Source: an uncultured Spartobacteria bacterium
Lineage (GTDB): Bacteria > Verrucomicrobiota > Verrucomicrobiia > Chthoniobacterales > Chthoniobacteraceae
Direction: 5' to 3'
Assembly: GCA_903929475.1 (NCBI GenBank)
Contig: CAIYUV010000041.1
Location: 1-39,332 of the forward strand
DNA: 39,332 nt
Positions 1-10,545 of the stretch are shown here, piece by piece. Position numbers and translations under genes: made by a program. Under the pieces are notes generated by a model that was given only the letters and a program-made list of their open reading frames with translations, had not been told where the DNA came from and ran no database searches. Positions within the stretch are counted from its first letter, which is position 1, and each line of letters starts with the position of its first letter.

Positions 1-27
1 GCCTTGGCGGCTTGGCGCGAGGCCCAT

Positions 28-109
28 CCCGTCAATCCTGCAAATCCTGTGAATCCTGTCCAAAAAGAGAGACAGGAGTTTCGGGATTTTATGGATGAAC
101 GGGATTGCG
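28..109. repeat. Palindromic interspersed repeat, copy 1
   Basis: An imperfect palindrome of about 82 bp. The outer arms read CCCGTCAATCC and GGATGAACGGGAT. The inner arms are AATCCTGTC (52-60) and GACAGGAGT (71-79), around a short A-rich loop. Related copies lie at 6121-6157 (right arm only) and 6642-6724. The repeated AATCCTG words give the copy a modular look. It resembles small non-autonomous palindromic elements (REP or MITE type), but no transposase is visible here. Confidence 0.7.
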
Positions 110-273
110 CGTTGCGGCGGCGGGCGCGGGCCGGCCTTTAGGTGATTCATAGCCTTCCCGCGCTTGTGGTGAACCGGTGATGCGGCATTTTCCACCATGA
201 AGGGCAGGAAGGGCTTGAAGGGGGTGAAAGGGGCGGTCTTCAGAGAAAAGGGCCATTTTTCCAGTTTTTATTG

Positions 274-483
274 GATTGCGTCCCACAGGCGGGAGATTGC
301 GTGACACACATGGGGGACTGCGTGCCACAGGCGGGGGACTGCGTGCCACAGGCGGGGGACTACGTGCCACACGTGGGGGACTGCGTGCCACACGTGGGGG
401 ACTGCGTCGCTGAGGGCGGGGACTGCGTCGCTGAGGGCGGGGACTGTGTCGCTGAGGGCGGGGGTTGTGTCGGGGGAGGTTGA
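274..483. repeat. Tandem array A, 21-bp unit, about 10 units
   Basis: Ten consecutive 21-bp units start at 274, 295, 316, 337, 358, 379, 400, 421, 442 and 463. Most begin GACTGCGTG or GACTGCGTC and end in a G-run. Three sub-types follow one another: CCACAGGC, CCACACGT and CGCTGAGGGC cores. The phase is exact, with no indel. Because 21 is a multiple of three, several frames stay open across the array, so open frames here are not evidence of a gene. I see no coding signal. The array lies downstream of the minus-strand SGNH hydrolase gene at 1150-1863. Confidence 0.9.
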
Positions 484-543
484 AGCCGGCTTTCGCGCTT
501 TGGACTTCGGTTTTCGGGCCTCTCGGCGGTAGCCTTCGCTGAA

Positions 544-963
544 AAAGGGGCGCTCTTCTCTGTTGGAGGGCTTTCCCCACTTCTTGCGGGGGCGTCCCCG
601 TTTGAAAAGGGGGCTCCCCCTTTTCAAATGGTTGCGTCCAAACTTCCGGCGGGGTCGTCCAAACTCCGCGCGGGGGCGTCCACTTTGGAAAAGGGGGCGT
701 CCCCTTTGCTTGCGGGGGCGTCCCCTTTGGTCGCGGGGTGGCCCCCTTGGGGCGCGGGGGCGTCCACTTTGATTCGGGGGTGCCCCCTTTTGCTGCGGGG
801 GCTCCCCCTTTTCTCGCGGGTGCGTCCAAACTCCGCGCGGGGTCGCTACCTTTTCGCGCGGGGGCGTCCCCTTTTGGCGCGGGGGCGTCCAAGAACGGCG
901 CGGGGAAGCCCCCTTTTGGCGCGCGGTCGTCAAATCTTGGCGTGGGTAAGCCCCCATCTCTCG
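544..963. repeat. Tandem array B, degenerate 21-bp unit, about 20 units
   Basis: About twenty degenerate 21-bp units run without phase slip. Starts can be placed every 21 bases at 544, 565, 586, 607, 628, 649, 670 and on to 943. The common core is GCGGGGGCGTCC followed by a variable half such as CCTTTTG, ACTTTGG or AAACTCC. GC-rich and T-rich halves alternate once per unit. Long open frames cross the array on both strands and in several phases, as expected for any stop-free 21-bp unit. None shows a convincing start or known domain, so I do not call a gene. Confidence 0.88.
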
Positions 964-1149
964 CCAGTTCATCCACACGGATGTGCCGAGAAGGAGCGAG
1001 GGAATGAAGGTTTGGCGCGATGGTCGGGGGGAATGCGTGCTAGGGGGCGCGGGCGAGGTAGCCTTCATGTAGATGACGGGGAAATGCGCCGTCATCGTTT
1101 CAGCGATTGACTTTGCGGCGCTGGGAAAGCGGGGCGTTGCCGGCGGGGG
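964..1149. other. Non-coding spacer with a hairpin at 1072-1096
   Basis: Between array B and the stop codon of the SGNH hydrolase gene there is no supported gene. An 8-bp stem, GATGACGG (1072-1079) with CCGTCATC (1089-1096), encloses a 9-base loop. It lies about 55 bases past the stop of the minus-strand gene. No T-run follows on the minus strand, so it is a weak terminator candidate at best. Confidence 0.4.
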
Positions 1150-1863
1150 TTACTTTGCCCAGCTTTTCTGGGCGATTTCGATTTGGGCGGGGGTGAGGCC
1201 CATCCCACGGAGCACGCCGGTGGCCATCATTTCGTTGCCAAGGGTGCCCATGTGGACGCCGTCGTAGGTGTAGTATTTGTCCTTCCTCTCGGCTCCGAGC
1301 TTGGCGAGCCCGGCCTGCATGTCGGCGTTGAGATCCGCGAGGAGGCAGTTCTTTTCCTTGGCCAGCGTGCGGAGAAAATCATTGTAGGCGACGAGCTTTT
1401 GGTTGTTCTCGTTGGACTGGTCTTCGTTGATCATGGTGGAGGTGAGGATGACCACTTTGATGTAGGCGGCCTGCGCTTTGTCCACGATTTTGGTGATGTT
1501 CTCCTTGTATTTGTCGAGCGGCACTCCGTTGACCCCGTGCCAGACATCGTTGACGCCGCAACTCAGTGTCATCCACTCGGGTTTCTTGCTGATGACGTCG
1601 CGGTCCACGCGGGCGAGCATGTCGTTGGATTTGTGCCCGCTTCTCCCCGCGGGGATGGCGATGGCCTTCACCCCGTTGGCTTCGAGTCCCTTCATCACCA
1701 ACGTCACATAGCCATGCGGCCCCACTCCCAGCTCGGTGATGGAGTCTCCGAGAAAGGCAATCTTTTGACCTTCTGAGACGGGAAACTGTGGCGGTGTGAT
1801 GGGGCTTCCCGTCGCCAGCCCCATGGCGAGGACGGCGAGAACGGTTTGCAGGATGATTTTCAT
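1150..1863 (-). CDS. Secreted SGNH/GDSL-family hydrolase
   Basis: A 237-residue exported protein. Residues 1-20 form a typical signal peptide with a hydrophobic core. All four SGNH blocks are visible. GDSIT (39-43) carries the likely nucleophile Ser41. AGRSGH (72-77) is the oxyanion Gly block. GVND (103-106) holds Asn105. DGVH (201-204) supplies the Asp/His pair. The family hydrolyses esters, often acetyl groups on carbohydrates, or acts as a lipase or esterase; the substrate cannot be told from sequence. The length fits a single-domain family member. The ATG start is chosen because the signal peptide begins there. It is divergent from the CotH-family gene and has no obvious operon partner. 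Confidence 0.88.
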   Translation of the reverse strand: MKIILQTVLAVLAMGLATGSPITPPQFPVSEGQKIAFLGDSITELGVGPHGYVTLVMKGLEANGVKAIAIPAGRSGHKSNDMLARVDRDVISKKPEWMTLSCGVNDVWHGVNGVPLDKYKENITKIVDKAQAAYIKVVILTSTMINEDQSNENNQKLVAYNDFLRTLAKEKNCLLADLNADMQAGLAKLGAERKDKYYTYDGVHMGTLGNEMMATGVLRGMGLTPAQIEIAQKSWAK

Positions 1864-2179
1864 GGCGTTGATGATTTTCGGAAAAAGGATTACTCGTCAG
1901 CCTGGCCATTGCCAAGCAGCACAACGGCCCGGCTGCTACACGACTCCCACATTGTTTGAAAGAACTCATGCTCTTGGCGGACTATGCAGCCCATCGTTGG
2001 CATTTGCCGGCAAACGAAAATGCGCTCGTCACTCCCGCCTTCACGCCCGACATTTCCACCCACAAACGATGAAGCATTTTCACCCGGAAAAGAAACGTGG
2101 GGACACAAAGCATGTGCTTTTTCCAAGCGCGCAAAATGAAACATCAGCGGCGCCCGCCGTTGTTGTCCCCTCCGCTTTT
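1864..2179. other. Divergent intergenic region between SGNH and CotH-family genes
   Basis: 316 bp separate the starts of two divergent genes, so promoters for both should lie here. I see no strong sigma-70 pair, operator palindrome or small gene. An open frame of the CotH-type gene runs backward through it, but the added N-terminal residues are not protein-like and would precede a clear signal peptide. Confidence 0.4.
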
Positions 2180-3364
2180 ATGAGCACGCTCTATCGCAGG
2201 CTTTGTCTGATTGTTTTTTCAATGTTGTTCGCTGCGTCATTGACCAGCATCTCATTCGCAGGGAAGGCGGACGAATCCAGCGCGGCTTTCTTTAAGGACA
2301 AAAATATCCCCCACCTCGAAATCACTTTGGAAGCGCCAGCGGATGGTGGCAGCCCGTTCGCCGCCCTGTCCAAAGCTCCGCGCAAATACGTCAAGGCCAC
2401 GCTCACTGAGGGCGGCACTGTTTATCCGGATGTCGGCGTTCATCTGCGGGGCGGGGCGAGCTTTCGCAAGATAGACGCGAAGGCCGGTCTCACGTTCAAC
2501 ATGAGTAAATTCGAAGCGGGGAAAACCTTTCATGGCATGGATAAATTTCACCTGTGCAACTCCGTGCAGGATTCCTCCTACCTCTGCGAGTTGCTTGGGA
2601 GCGAATTGTTCCTTTCGGCAGGCGTTCCGGTTGCGCGGATTCATCACGTGACTGTGAGCATCAACGGGCAGATGCGCGGCCTCTATTATTTGAAGGAGGG
2701 CTACGACAAATATTTTTTGAAACGCCATTTCAAAAACGCCGACGGCAACTTCTATGACGGCGGTTTCCTGCACGATGTGAATCTGGGCATCACACTGGTG
2801 CGAACCAAGGCGGACGTGAAAAACTGGAACGATCTCCGCGCGCTGAACGCCGCCTCGCACGAGCGGGACTTGGAAAAGCGATTTGAGAAGTTCGAGAAGC
2901 TCCTCGACATGGATGAGTTCATCAGCGCCGCCGTCGTGTCGGCCATCATCTGGGACTGGGACGGCTATATGTTCAACGCCAACAATTATCGGCTCTACCA
3001 CAACCCGAAGCTGGACAAGGTCACCTTCATTCCCTCGGGCTTCGATCAAATCTTCGGCAACTCCGGCAACCTGCTCAACCGCACCATCGGGCCACCCACG
3101 CAAGGCCTCGTCGCTCGTGCCGTCTTCCAAACTCCCGAGGGGCGCGCGCGATATTTCAAACGCATGGCGGAAATCAACAAAACGATGATGGACCCCGAAA
3201 AATGGAGCAAACGGATTGATGAACTTGCCGCCTGCGTCGAACCGGAACTCACGAAAGTGGATCCGAAAGCCGGTGCGGATTACGCAAACCAACTCAAACG
3301 CATCCGCGAGTTTTTCGCAGACCGGCAAAAGGGCGTTGAACAACAACTCGAAACTGCAAAGTAA
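2180..3364 (+). CDS. Exported CotH-family protein (CotH kinase-like fold)
   Basis: A 394-residue protein with an N-terminal signal peptide (about residues 1-25, core LIVFSMLFAASL). It resembles the CotH family, named from Bacillus spore-coat protein H, a secreted atypical protein kinase. Supporting segments are a VHLRGG-type block near residue 90, GLYYLKEGYDK in the middle and an acidic catalytic-type stretch DWDGYMFNANNY followed by GFDQIFG. Outside spore formers, these proteins are common in surface-decorating or polymer-associated loci. The substrate is unknown. The ATG at 2180 is preferred over an in-frame extension to 1796 because it places a signal peptide first. The gene converges on gyrA with a 153-bp gap, in which I see no clear terminator. 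Confidence 0.8.
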   Translation: MSTLYRRLCLIVFSMLFAASLTSISFAGKADESSAAFFKDKNIPHLEITLEAPADGGSPFAALSKAPRKYVKATLTEGGTVYPDVGVHLRGGASFRKIDAKAGLTFNMSKFEAGKTFHGMDKFHLCNSVQDSSYLCELLGSELFLSAGVPVARIHHVTVSINGQMRGLYYLKEGYDKYFLKRHFKNADGNFYDGGFLHDVNLGITLVRTKADVKNWNDLRALNAASHERDLEKRFEKFEKLLDMDEFISAAVVSAIIWDWDGYMFNANNYRLYHNPKLDKVTFIPSGFDQIFGNSGNLLNRTIGPPTQGLVARAVFQTPEGRARYFKRMAEINKTMMDPEKWSKRIDELAACVEPELTKVDPKAGADYANQLKRIREFFADRQKGVEQQLETAK

Positions 3365-3517
3365 CTGAAGCTGTCCCAAACGGCACCCAATGATACTCCG
3401 ACATCGTCATGATGTATTTCCTGTCTTGTCCGTGTTCTTCGTGAGCGTGACCAATCGGCACGATTCCACAGAGCGAAGCAGACAGCAGCCTCATATTGTG
3501 CTCTCGTGGTCCCAGCG

Positions 3518-6085
3518 CTAAGCCTCGGCCTCGGGGGTTGGTTCTTCCTCGGCGTCGGCGACGACGGGGGCGATGGCTTGGAGTTTCTCGGCGCCTTTGA
3601 GGTCCATGAGTTTCACGCCCATCGTGTTTCTTCCGCATTCGCGGATTTCACTCACACGGGTGCGCACCATCTGGCCTTTGTTGGTGATGAGCATCAGTTC
3701 GTCGCTCTCACGCACGGTGAGCGCGCCGACGACGTTGCCGGTCTTGTCGCCGGTCTTCATCGTGATGATGCCCTTGCCGCCGCGCGACTGCACGCGGTAG
3801 TCCTCGAACGGCGTGCGCTTGCCGATGCCGTTCTCGCCCGCGACGAGCAGGCGGGATTCGTTGTCCACGAGCGCCGCGCCGATGACGAAGTCGCCTTTGT
3901 CGGGCCGAATTCCCCAAACACCGATGCTGTTGCGGCCCTGGTCGCGCATTTCTTCCTCGTTGAAACGTATGCTCATGCCGTCGTGGGTCACGAGCACGAT
4001 TTCGTTCGTGCCGTTCGTCAGCTTGCAATCAATCAGCTCGTCATCCTTCTCGATCTGGATCGCGATGATGCCGCCTTTGCGGATGTTTTTGAAATCGCCA
4101 AGGTTTGTCTTTTTCACGATGCCGCTCTTCGTCGCGAAGACGATGAAGAGCTTGTCCGACCACGTCTCCTCGTCGGTCTTCTGGCCTTGCACGCGGATGG
4201 TGGCGGCGATCTTTTCCTCACCGCGAAGTTCCAGCAGGTTCGCGATGCTGCGGCCTTTGCTGGCACGGCTGCCCTCGGGAATTTCATACACGCGCTCGAC
4301 GTAGCAGCGTCCGCTCTTGGTGAAAAAGACGAGGTAGTCGTGCGTGGTGGCGGTGAAGAGATGCTCGACGAAATCGTCGTCGTCCTCCTCGGTCGCGCCT
4401 TCGCGGGTGATCATTCCCTTCACGCCCTTGCCCCCGCGGCGCTGCGCGCGATACGCGGAGACTGCGGTGCGTTTGATGAAGCCGCCGTGCGTGATGGTGA
4501 TGATGCAGCCTTCGTTGGCGATGAGGTCCTCGATGTTGATTTCGCCTTCGTCGGGGACGATCTGTGTCTTGCGCTCGTTGCCGTATTTTTCGCGGATGAC
4601 GGCGAGTTCCTCTTTGATGATGGTGAAGACGCGCGCTTCCTTCGCGAGAATGTCGAGCAGGTCTTTGATCGTCTCCAGCAGCGCGTCGTATTCGGTCTTG
4701 ATGGCTTCGCGTTCGAGGCCGGTCAATTGGTAGAGGCGCAGGTCGAGGATGGCGTTGCTCTGCCGCTCGTTGAATTTGTATTTGCCGTCCACCATGCGCG
4801 CGCCGTCGCGGATGAGGATGCCGATTTTCTCCACGCTGCTCTTGGTCCATGCCAGTGCCATGAGTTTCGCTCGGGCGTCGTCGCGGTCCTGCGAGTCGCG
4901 GATGATTTTGATGAAGTCATCGAGGTTGTTCAGCGCGATGAGCAGGGCTTCGAGACGCTCGGCGTGTGACTCCGCTTCGCGCAGGAGGAAGCGCGTGCGA
5001 CGCAGCACGACATCACGACGATGCTCAATGTAGCAACCGATGGCGTCCTTGAGCGAAAGCAGCTTCGGCTTGCCGCGATCAATCGCGAGCATCGCGGCGG
5101 AGAATGACGATTCGAGCGCGGTGTGCTTGAAGAGGTTATTGATAACAACCTTCGGGTTCGCGTCGCGCTTGAGGTCAATGACTACGCGCGTCTGCTCGTC
5201 CGATTCATCGCGGATCGCGCTGATGTCGGTGATGACTTTTTCATTCACCAGATCGGCAATGCGCTCGACGAGCACCGCGCGGTTCACGTTGTAGGGAATC
5301 TCGGAAATGATGAGCTGTTCGCGTCCGCCTTTCACCTCGGCGACGCCGATTTTTCCGCGCACACGCACCGCGCCTTTGCCGGTGTGAAAATACGATTTAA
5401 TCCCCGAGGAACCGAGGATTTCGCAGCCCGTCGGGAAGTCCGGACCTTTGACGAATTTCATCAGTCCTTCGATGGTGATGTCCGGGTCGTCAATCTGCGC
5501 GCACACGCCGTCAATTACTTCGGTGAGATTGTGCGGGGGCATGTTCGTCGCCATGCCGACGGCGATGCCGGTGCCGCCATTCACGAGGAGATTTGGGAAG
5601 GCTGCCGGAAGCACTGTCGGTTCCTGCCGCGTCTCGTCGTAGTTGGGCACGAAGTCCACGGTGTCCTTGTCCATGTCCTCCATCAGCGCCGCGCCGAGGT
5701 GCTGCAAACGCGCCTCGGTGTAACGCATGGAAGCTGGCGGGTCGCCCTCGACGCTGCCAAAGTTCCCCTGCCCCTCGATGAGCATTTCGCGCATCGCCCA
5801 ATGCTGCGCCATGTGGACGAGCGTCGGGTAAATCGCCTGGTCGCCGTGCGGATGGTAGTTACCCATCGTCTCGCCGACGATCTTCGCGCACTTGAGCGGC
5901 TTGCGCGAAGGCCCCACGCCCAGTTCGGACATGGCGAAAAGAATGCGCCGTTGCGAAGGTTTCAACCCATCGCGGGCATCGGGCAGCGCGCGGGAAATGA
6001 TGACGGACATCGAGTAGTCGAGAAACGACTTCGACATCTCCTCGGCGACATTGATTGGCAGGACTTTTTCGTTTTGGTGATACAT
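3518..6085 (-). CDS. gyrA: DNA gyrase subunit A
   Basis: 855 residues, the usual GyrA length. GyrA cleaves and religates DNA in the A2B2 gyrase, which introduces negative supercoils using ATP hydrolysed by GyrB. The catalytic tyrosine is Tyr122 in ASMRYTEARL. The breakage-reunion core (about 1-490) is followed by the beta-pinwheel C-terminal domain. This carries the GyrA-box (QRRGGKG), needed for DNA wrapping, and a second box-like QSRGGKG repeat. The tail is acidic (EEEPTPEAEA). In the quinolone region the sequence is HPHGDQAIYP, so the positions equal to E. coli Ser83 and Asp87 are Gln83 and Pro87. It lies downstream of gyrB on the same strand, with mrr-like and GxxExxY genes between. No Shine-Dalgarno sequence is seen before the ATG. 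Confidence 0.98.
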   Translation of the reverse strand: MYHQNEKVLPINVAEEMSKSFLDYSMSVIISRALPDARDGLKPSQRRILFAMSELGVGPSRKPLKCAKIVGETMGNYHPHGDQAIYPTLVHMAQHWAMREMLIEGQGNFGSVEGDPPASMRYTEARLQHLGAALMEDMDKDTVDFVPNYDETRQEPTVLPAAFPNLLVNGGTGIAVGMATNMPPHNLTEVIDGVCAQIDDPDITIEGLMKFVKGPDFPTGCEILGSSGIKSYFHTGKGAVRVRGKIGVAEVKGGREQLIISEIPYNVNRAVLVERIADLVNEKVITDISAIRDESDEQTRVVIDLKRDANPKVVINNLFKHTALESSFSAAMLAIDRGKPKLLSLKDAIGCYIEHRRDVVLRRTRFLLREAESHAERLEALLIALNNLDDFIKIIRDSQDRDDARAKLMALAWTKSSVEKIGILIRDGARMVDGKYKFNERQSNAILDLRLYQLTGLEREAIKTEYDALLETIKDLLDILAKEARVFTIIKEELAVIREKYGNERKTQIVPDEGEINIEDLIANEGCIITITHGGFIKRTAVSAYRAQRRGGKGVKGMITREGATEEDDDDFVEHLFTATTHDYLVFFTKSGRCYVERVYEIPEGSRASKGRSIANLLELRGEEKIAATIRVQGQKTDEETWSDKLFIVFATKSGIVKKTNLGDFKNIRKGGIIAIQIEKDDELIDCKLTNGTNEIVLVTHDGMSIRFNEEEMRDQGRNSIGVWGIRPDKGDFVIGAALVDNESRLLVAGENGIGKRTPFEDYRVQSRGGKGIITMKTGDKTGNVVGALTVRESDELMLITNKGQMVRTRVSEIRECGRNTMGVKLMDLKGAEKLQAIAPVVADAEEEPTPEAEA

Positions 6086-6120
6086 CGGTGGTTAGAGTTG
6101 TTGGGAAAACTGGTCCGTTT

Positions 6121-6157
6121 TAGACAGGATTATCAGGATTTTATGGATTAACGGGAT
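6121..6157. repeat. Palindromic interspersed repeat, copy 2 (right arm only)
   Basis: This stretch holds GACAGGATT (6123-6131), then CAGGATT, then a GGATTAACGGGAT arm. It matches the right half of the copies at 28-109 and 6642-6724. The left arm is missing, replaced by the gyrA leader. It lies 24 bp beyond the end of the GxxExxY gene and just upstream of the gyrA start. Confidence 0.65.
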
Positions 6158-6181
6158 CGGGGTTCGGCGGGCAAAGGCGAT

Positions 6182-6592
6182 TCATTCGCTGAGATCTGGC
6201 GGCGGTTTTGGTGTTGTGCGGCGGTGCTTGCGTTTGAATTCCAAACTGCGTGATCCAAAGTTCAAAAGTAGTCCGAAATCCTGACCTATTGCAGTGAGGT
6301 AATTCACCGTCTGCACCTCGTGCTCCTTGGTAAGTAGTGAAACTGCCTTCAACTCGAGTATCAGCCAGTCCTCGACAAATAAATCTGCCGAGAACTCGCC
6401 GACGATCACTCCATCGTAGCGCACTTTGAGCGGCTTCTCGATTTCCACGCTTAATCCTTCCTTGTGCAGTTCGTGGACGAGCGCGTTGCGATACACAAAT
6501 TCGACAAAACCCGGCCCCAACTCGCGATGCACCTTCATCGCCATACCGATGATCAACTTCGTCAATTCGTTCTGCTGTGCATCCAAATCCAT
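6182..6592 (-). CDS. GxxExxY-family protein (PD-(D/E)XK-like)
   Basis: A 136-residue protein of the widespread GxxExxY family. The signature is complete at residues 28-34: Gly28, Glu31 and Tyr34 in GFVEFVY. A PD-(D/E)XK nuclease-like set follows: Asp70, then Glu80-x-Lys82 in LILELKAV. Family members are usually small stand-alone genes of unproven function; a nuclease or DNA-linked role is inferred from the fold only. The gene lies between two copies of the palindromic repeat, 24 bp from the one at 6157 and 49 bp from the one at 6642. This suggests it travels with that repeat. It sits within the gyrB-mrr-gyrA strand order. The C-terminal tail is basic and proline-rich. Confidence 0.85.
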   Translation of the reverse strand: MDLDAQQNELTKLIIGMAMKVHRELGPGFVEFVYRNALVHELHKEGLSVEIEKPLKVRYDGVIVGEFSADLFVEDWLILELKAVSLLTKEHEVQTVNYLTAIGQDFGLLLNFGSRSLEFKRKHRRTTPKPPPDLSE

Positions 6593-6641
6593 AGCTCAAT
6601 GCTCCCCTCATCTAAATTGCAGCCCTCCCTCAAGCTCCCAT

Positions 6642-6724
6642 CCCGTAAATCCACTAAATCCAGATAATCCTGTCCTAAAAAGAGAGACAAGATTTTCAAG
6701 ATTCGGTGGATTCACGGAATTGCG
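6642..6724. repeat. Palindromic interspersed repeat, copy 3
   Basis: A full-length copy of about 83 bp. It has outer arms CCCGTAAATCC and GGATTCACGGAAT and inner arms AATCCTGTC (6666-6674) and GACAAGATT (6686-6694) around an A-rich loop. It is close in sequence and layout to copy 1 (28-109). It lies between the mrr-like and GxxExxY genes. Confidence 0.7.
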
Positions 6725-6811
6725 CCCCGGCAGGCCGCTCATGGCTGCCGTTGATGCCTTAGTGAAATTATACAATATCATCTTTTTGTTCCAGTTGTAG
6801 GCCATTCCTCT

Positions 6812-7669
6812 TTACACAGATGCGAACCAGTCTTCGCTCACGGTAACACGCTCAACTAACTGGTTAGCTACCCCTAGTTTTAGATCTTTTAGTTTTAAAG
6901 CCAAACTATCGCCATCTACCAAGTCAATCGGCGGTGCCCCGTCGCGCGTTGCCTCCTTTAGTGCCTCGCGCGAAAAAGTGCCTGTAGTGATAAATAACCC
7001 CTTATCAGCGCGCCCTACCATGGCTCCGCGAAAATCACGAATCTGCGCAGGAGAAATGGTTCCCTTGTATCTCTTGCACTGAAAGACAACGTGAAAACTC
7101 ATAAAACCGTGTAGGCGAGCTATACCCTTGCCATCTATTCCTCCGTCGCCCGTTCGACCAGTAACCTCAACTTGGATAAACCCAGATTCCCTCAGAAGTC
7201 GTTGGATCAATCGCTCGAACGCGGCTGGCTCGAGTTTAGTCGTCAATATTGTATGGAGTTTTGTCTGCCATTCGGTTCCGAGTTCATCACCTGTATCAGC
7301 AACCAATGCTGACTCCCCGTTTGGCTTCTTGCGATCTTGGCGTAAGCCATGAACAAACTGCACAATTTTTTTAGATTCAATTCTTCCACTTTCACCTTGT
7401 TTAGTAAGTGACCAAATTCCTCGTGCCGAGTTTTCAATTAAGCCGAATTTGCGGAGGTATGTCCGAGCCCACGCTAGACGGTATTCGAGTTCTGTCCGAC
7501 TATCAGTTTCTGAATTATGCATTACCTCAGTTATCGATGCAGGGAGTTTCAATTGCTCGACAACAACCGTTGCTATCTCATCAACAGAACCAGAGCCACC
7601 AAGCTTACGGAGCGCTTCCACAACTGGTGCGATCAGAAAGTCGTAAGTAGGTATCTGCTTTAGAGACAT
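6812..7669 (-). CDS. Mrr-type restriction endonuclease (type IV-like)
   Basis: A 285-residue protein with the two-part Mrr layout. An N-terminal winged-helix DNA-binding part (about 1-95) is followed by an Mrr catalytic domain of the PD-(D/E)XK class (about 145-260). Visible active-site candidates are Glu152 (FERLIQ), Asp175/Asp179 in GDGGIDG and the Gln197-x-Lys199 pair in FQCKRYK; the QxK form is usual for Mrr. Family members cut DNA with foreign methylation. The ATG follows the gyrB stop after one base, so the two are probably co-transcribed and perhaps coupled. Base composition is clearly lower in GC than gyrB: hand counts of two 60-base lines gave 38 percent against 62 percent in a gyrB line. 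Recent acquisition is likely. No partner modification gene is visible, as expected for a type IV enzyme. Confidence 0.85.
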   Translation of the reverse strand: MSLKQIPTYDFLIAPVVEALRKLGGSGSVDEIATVVVEQLKLPASITEVMHNSETDSRTELEYRLAWARTYLRKFGLIENSARGIWSLTKQGESGRIESKKIVQFVHGLRQDRKKPNGESALVADTGDELGTEWQTKLHTILTTKLEPAAFERLIQRLLRESGFIQVEVTGRTGDGGIDGKGIARLHGFMSFHVVFQCKRYKGTISPAQIRDFRGAMVGRADKGLFITTGTFSREALKEATRDGAPPIDLVDGDSLALKLKDLKLGVANQLVERVTVSEDWFASV

Positions 7670-7670
7670 A

Positions 7671-10545
<2,875 letters not shown>

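Noticed and set aside
1072-1096. Terminator for the SGNH hydrolase gene
   Set aside because: The hairpin is real but short, with no T-run on the minus strand; listed only as part of the spacer.
89-1110. Several 160-295-codon open frames across arrays A and B on both strands
   Set aside because: They follow from a stop-free 21-base repeat, overlap each other in every phase and show no start or domain. I kept the array as DNA and raised coding only as a possibility.
3506-4969. A 487-codon open frame on the plus strand opposite gyrA
   Set aside because: It is antisense to strongly conserved gyrA sequence, has no recognisable domain and is His/Ala/Asp-rich in the way that mirror frames of GC-rich genes are.
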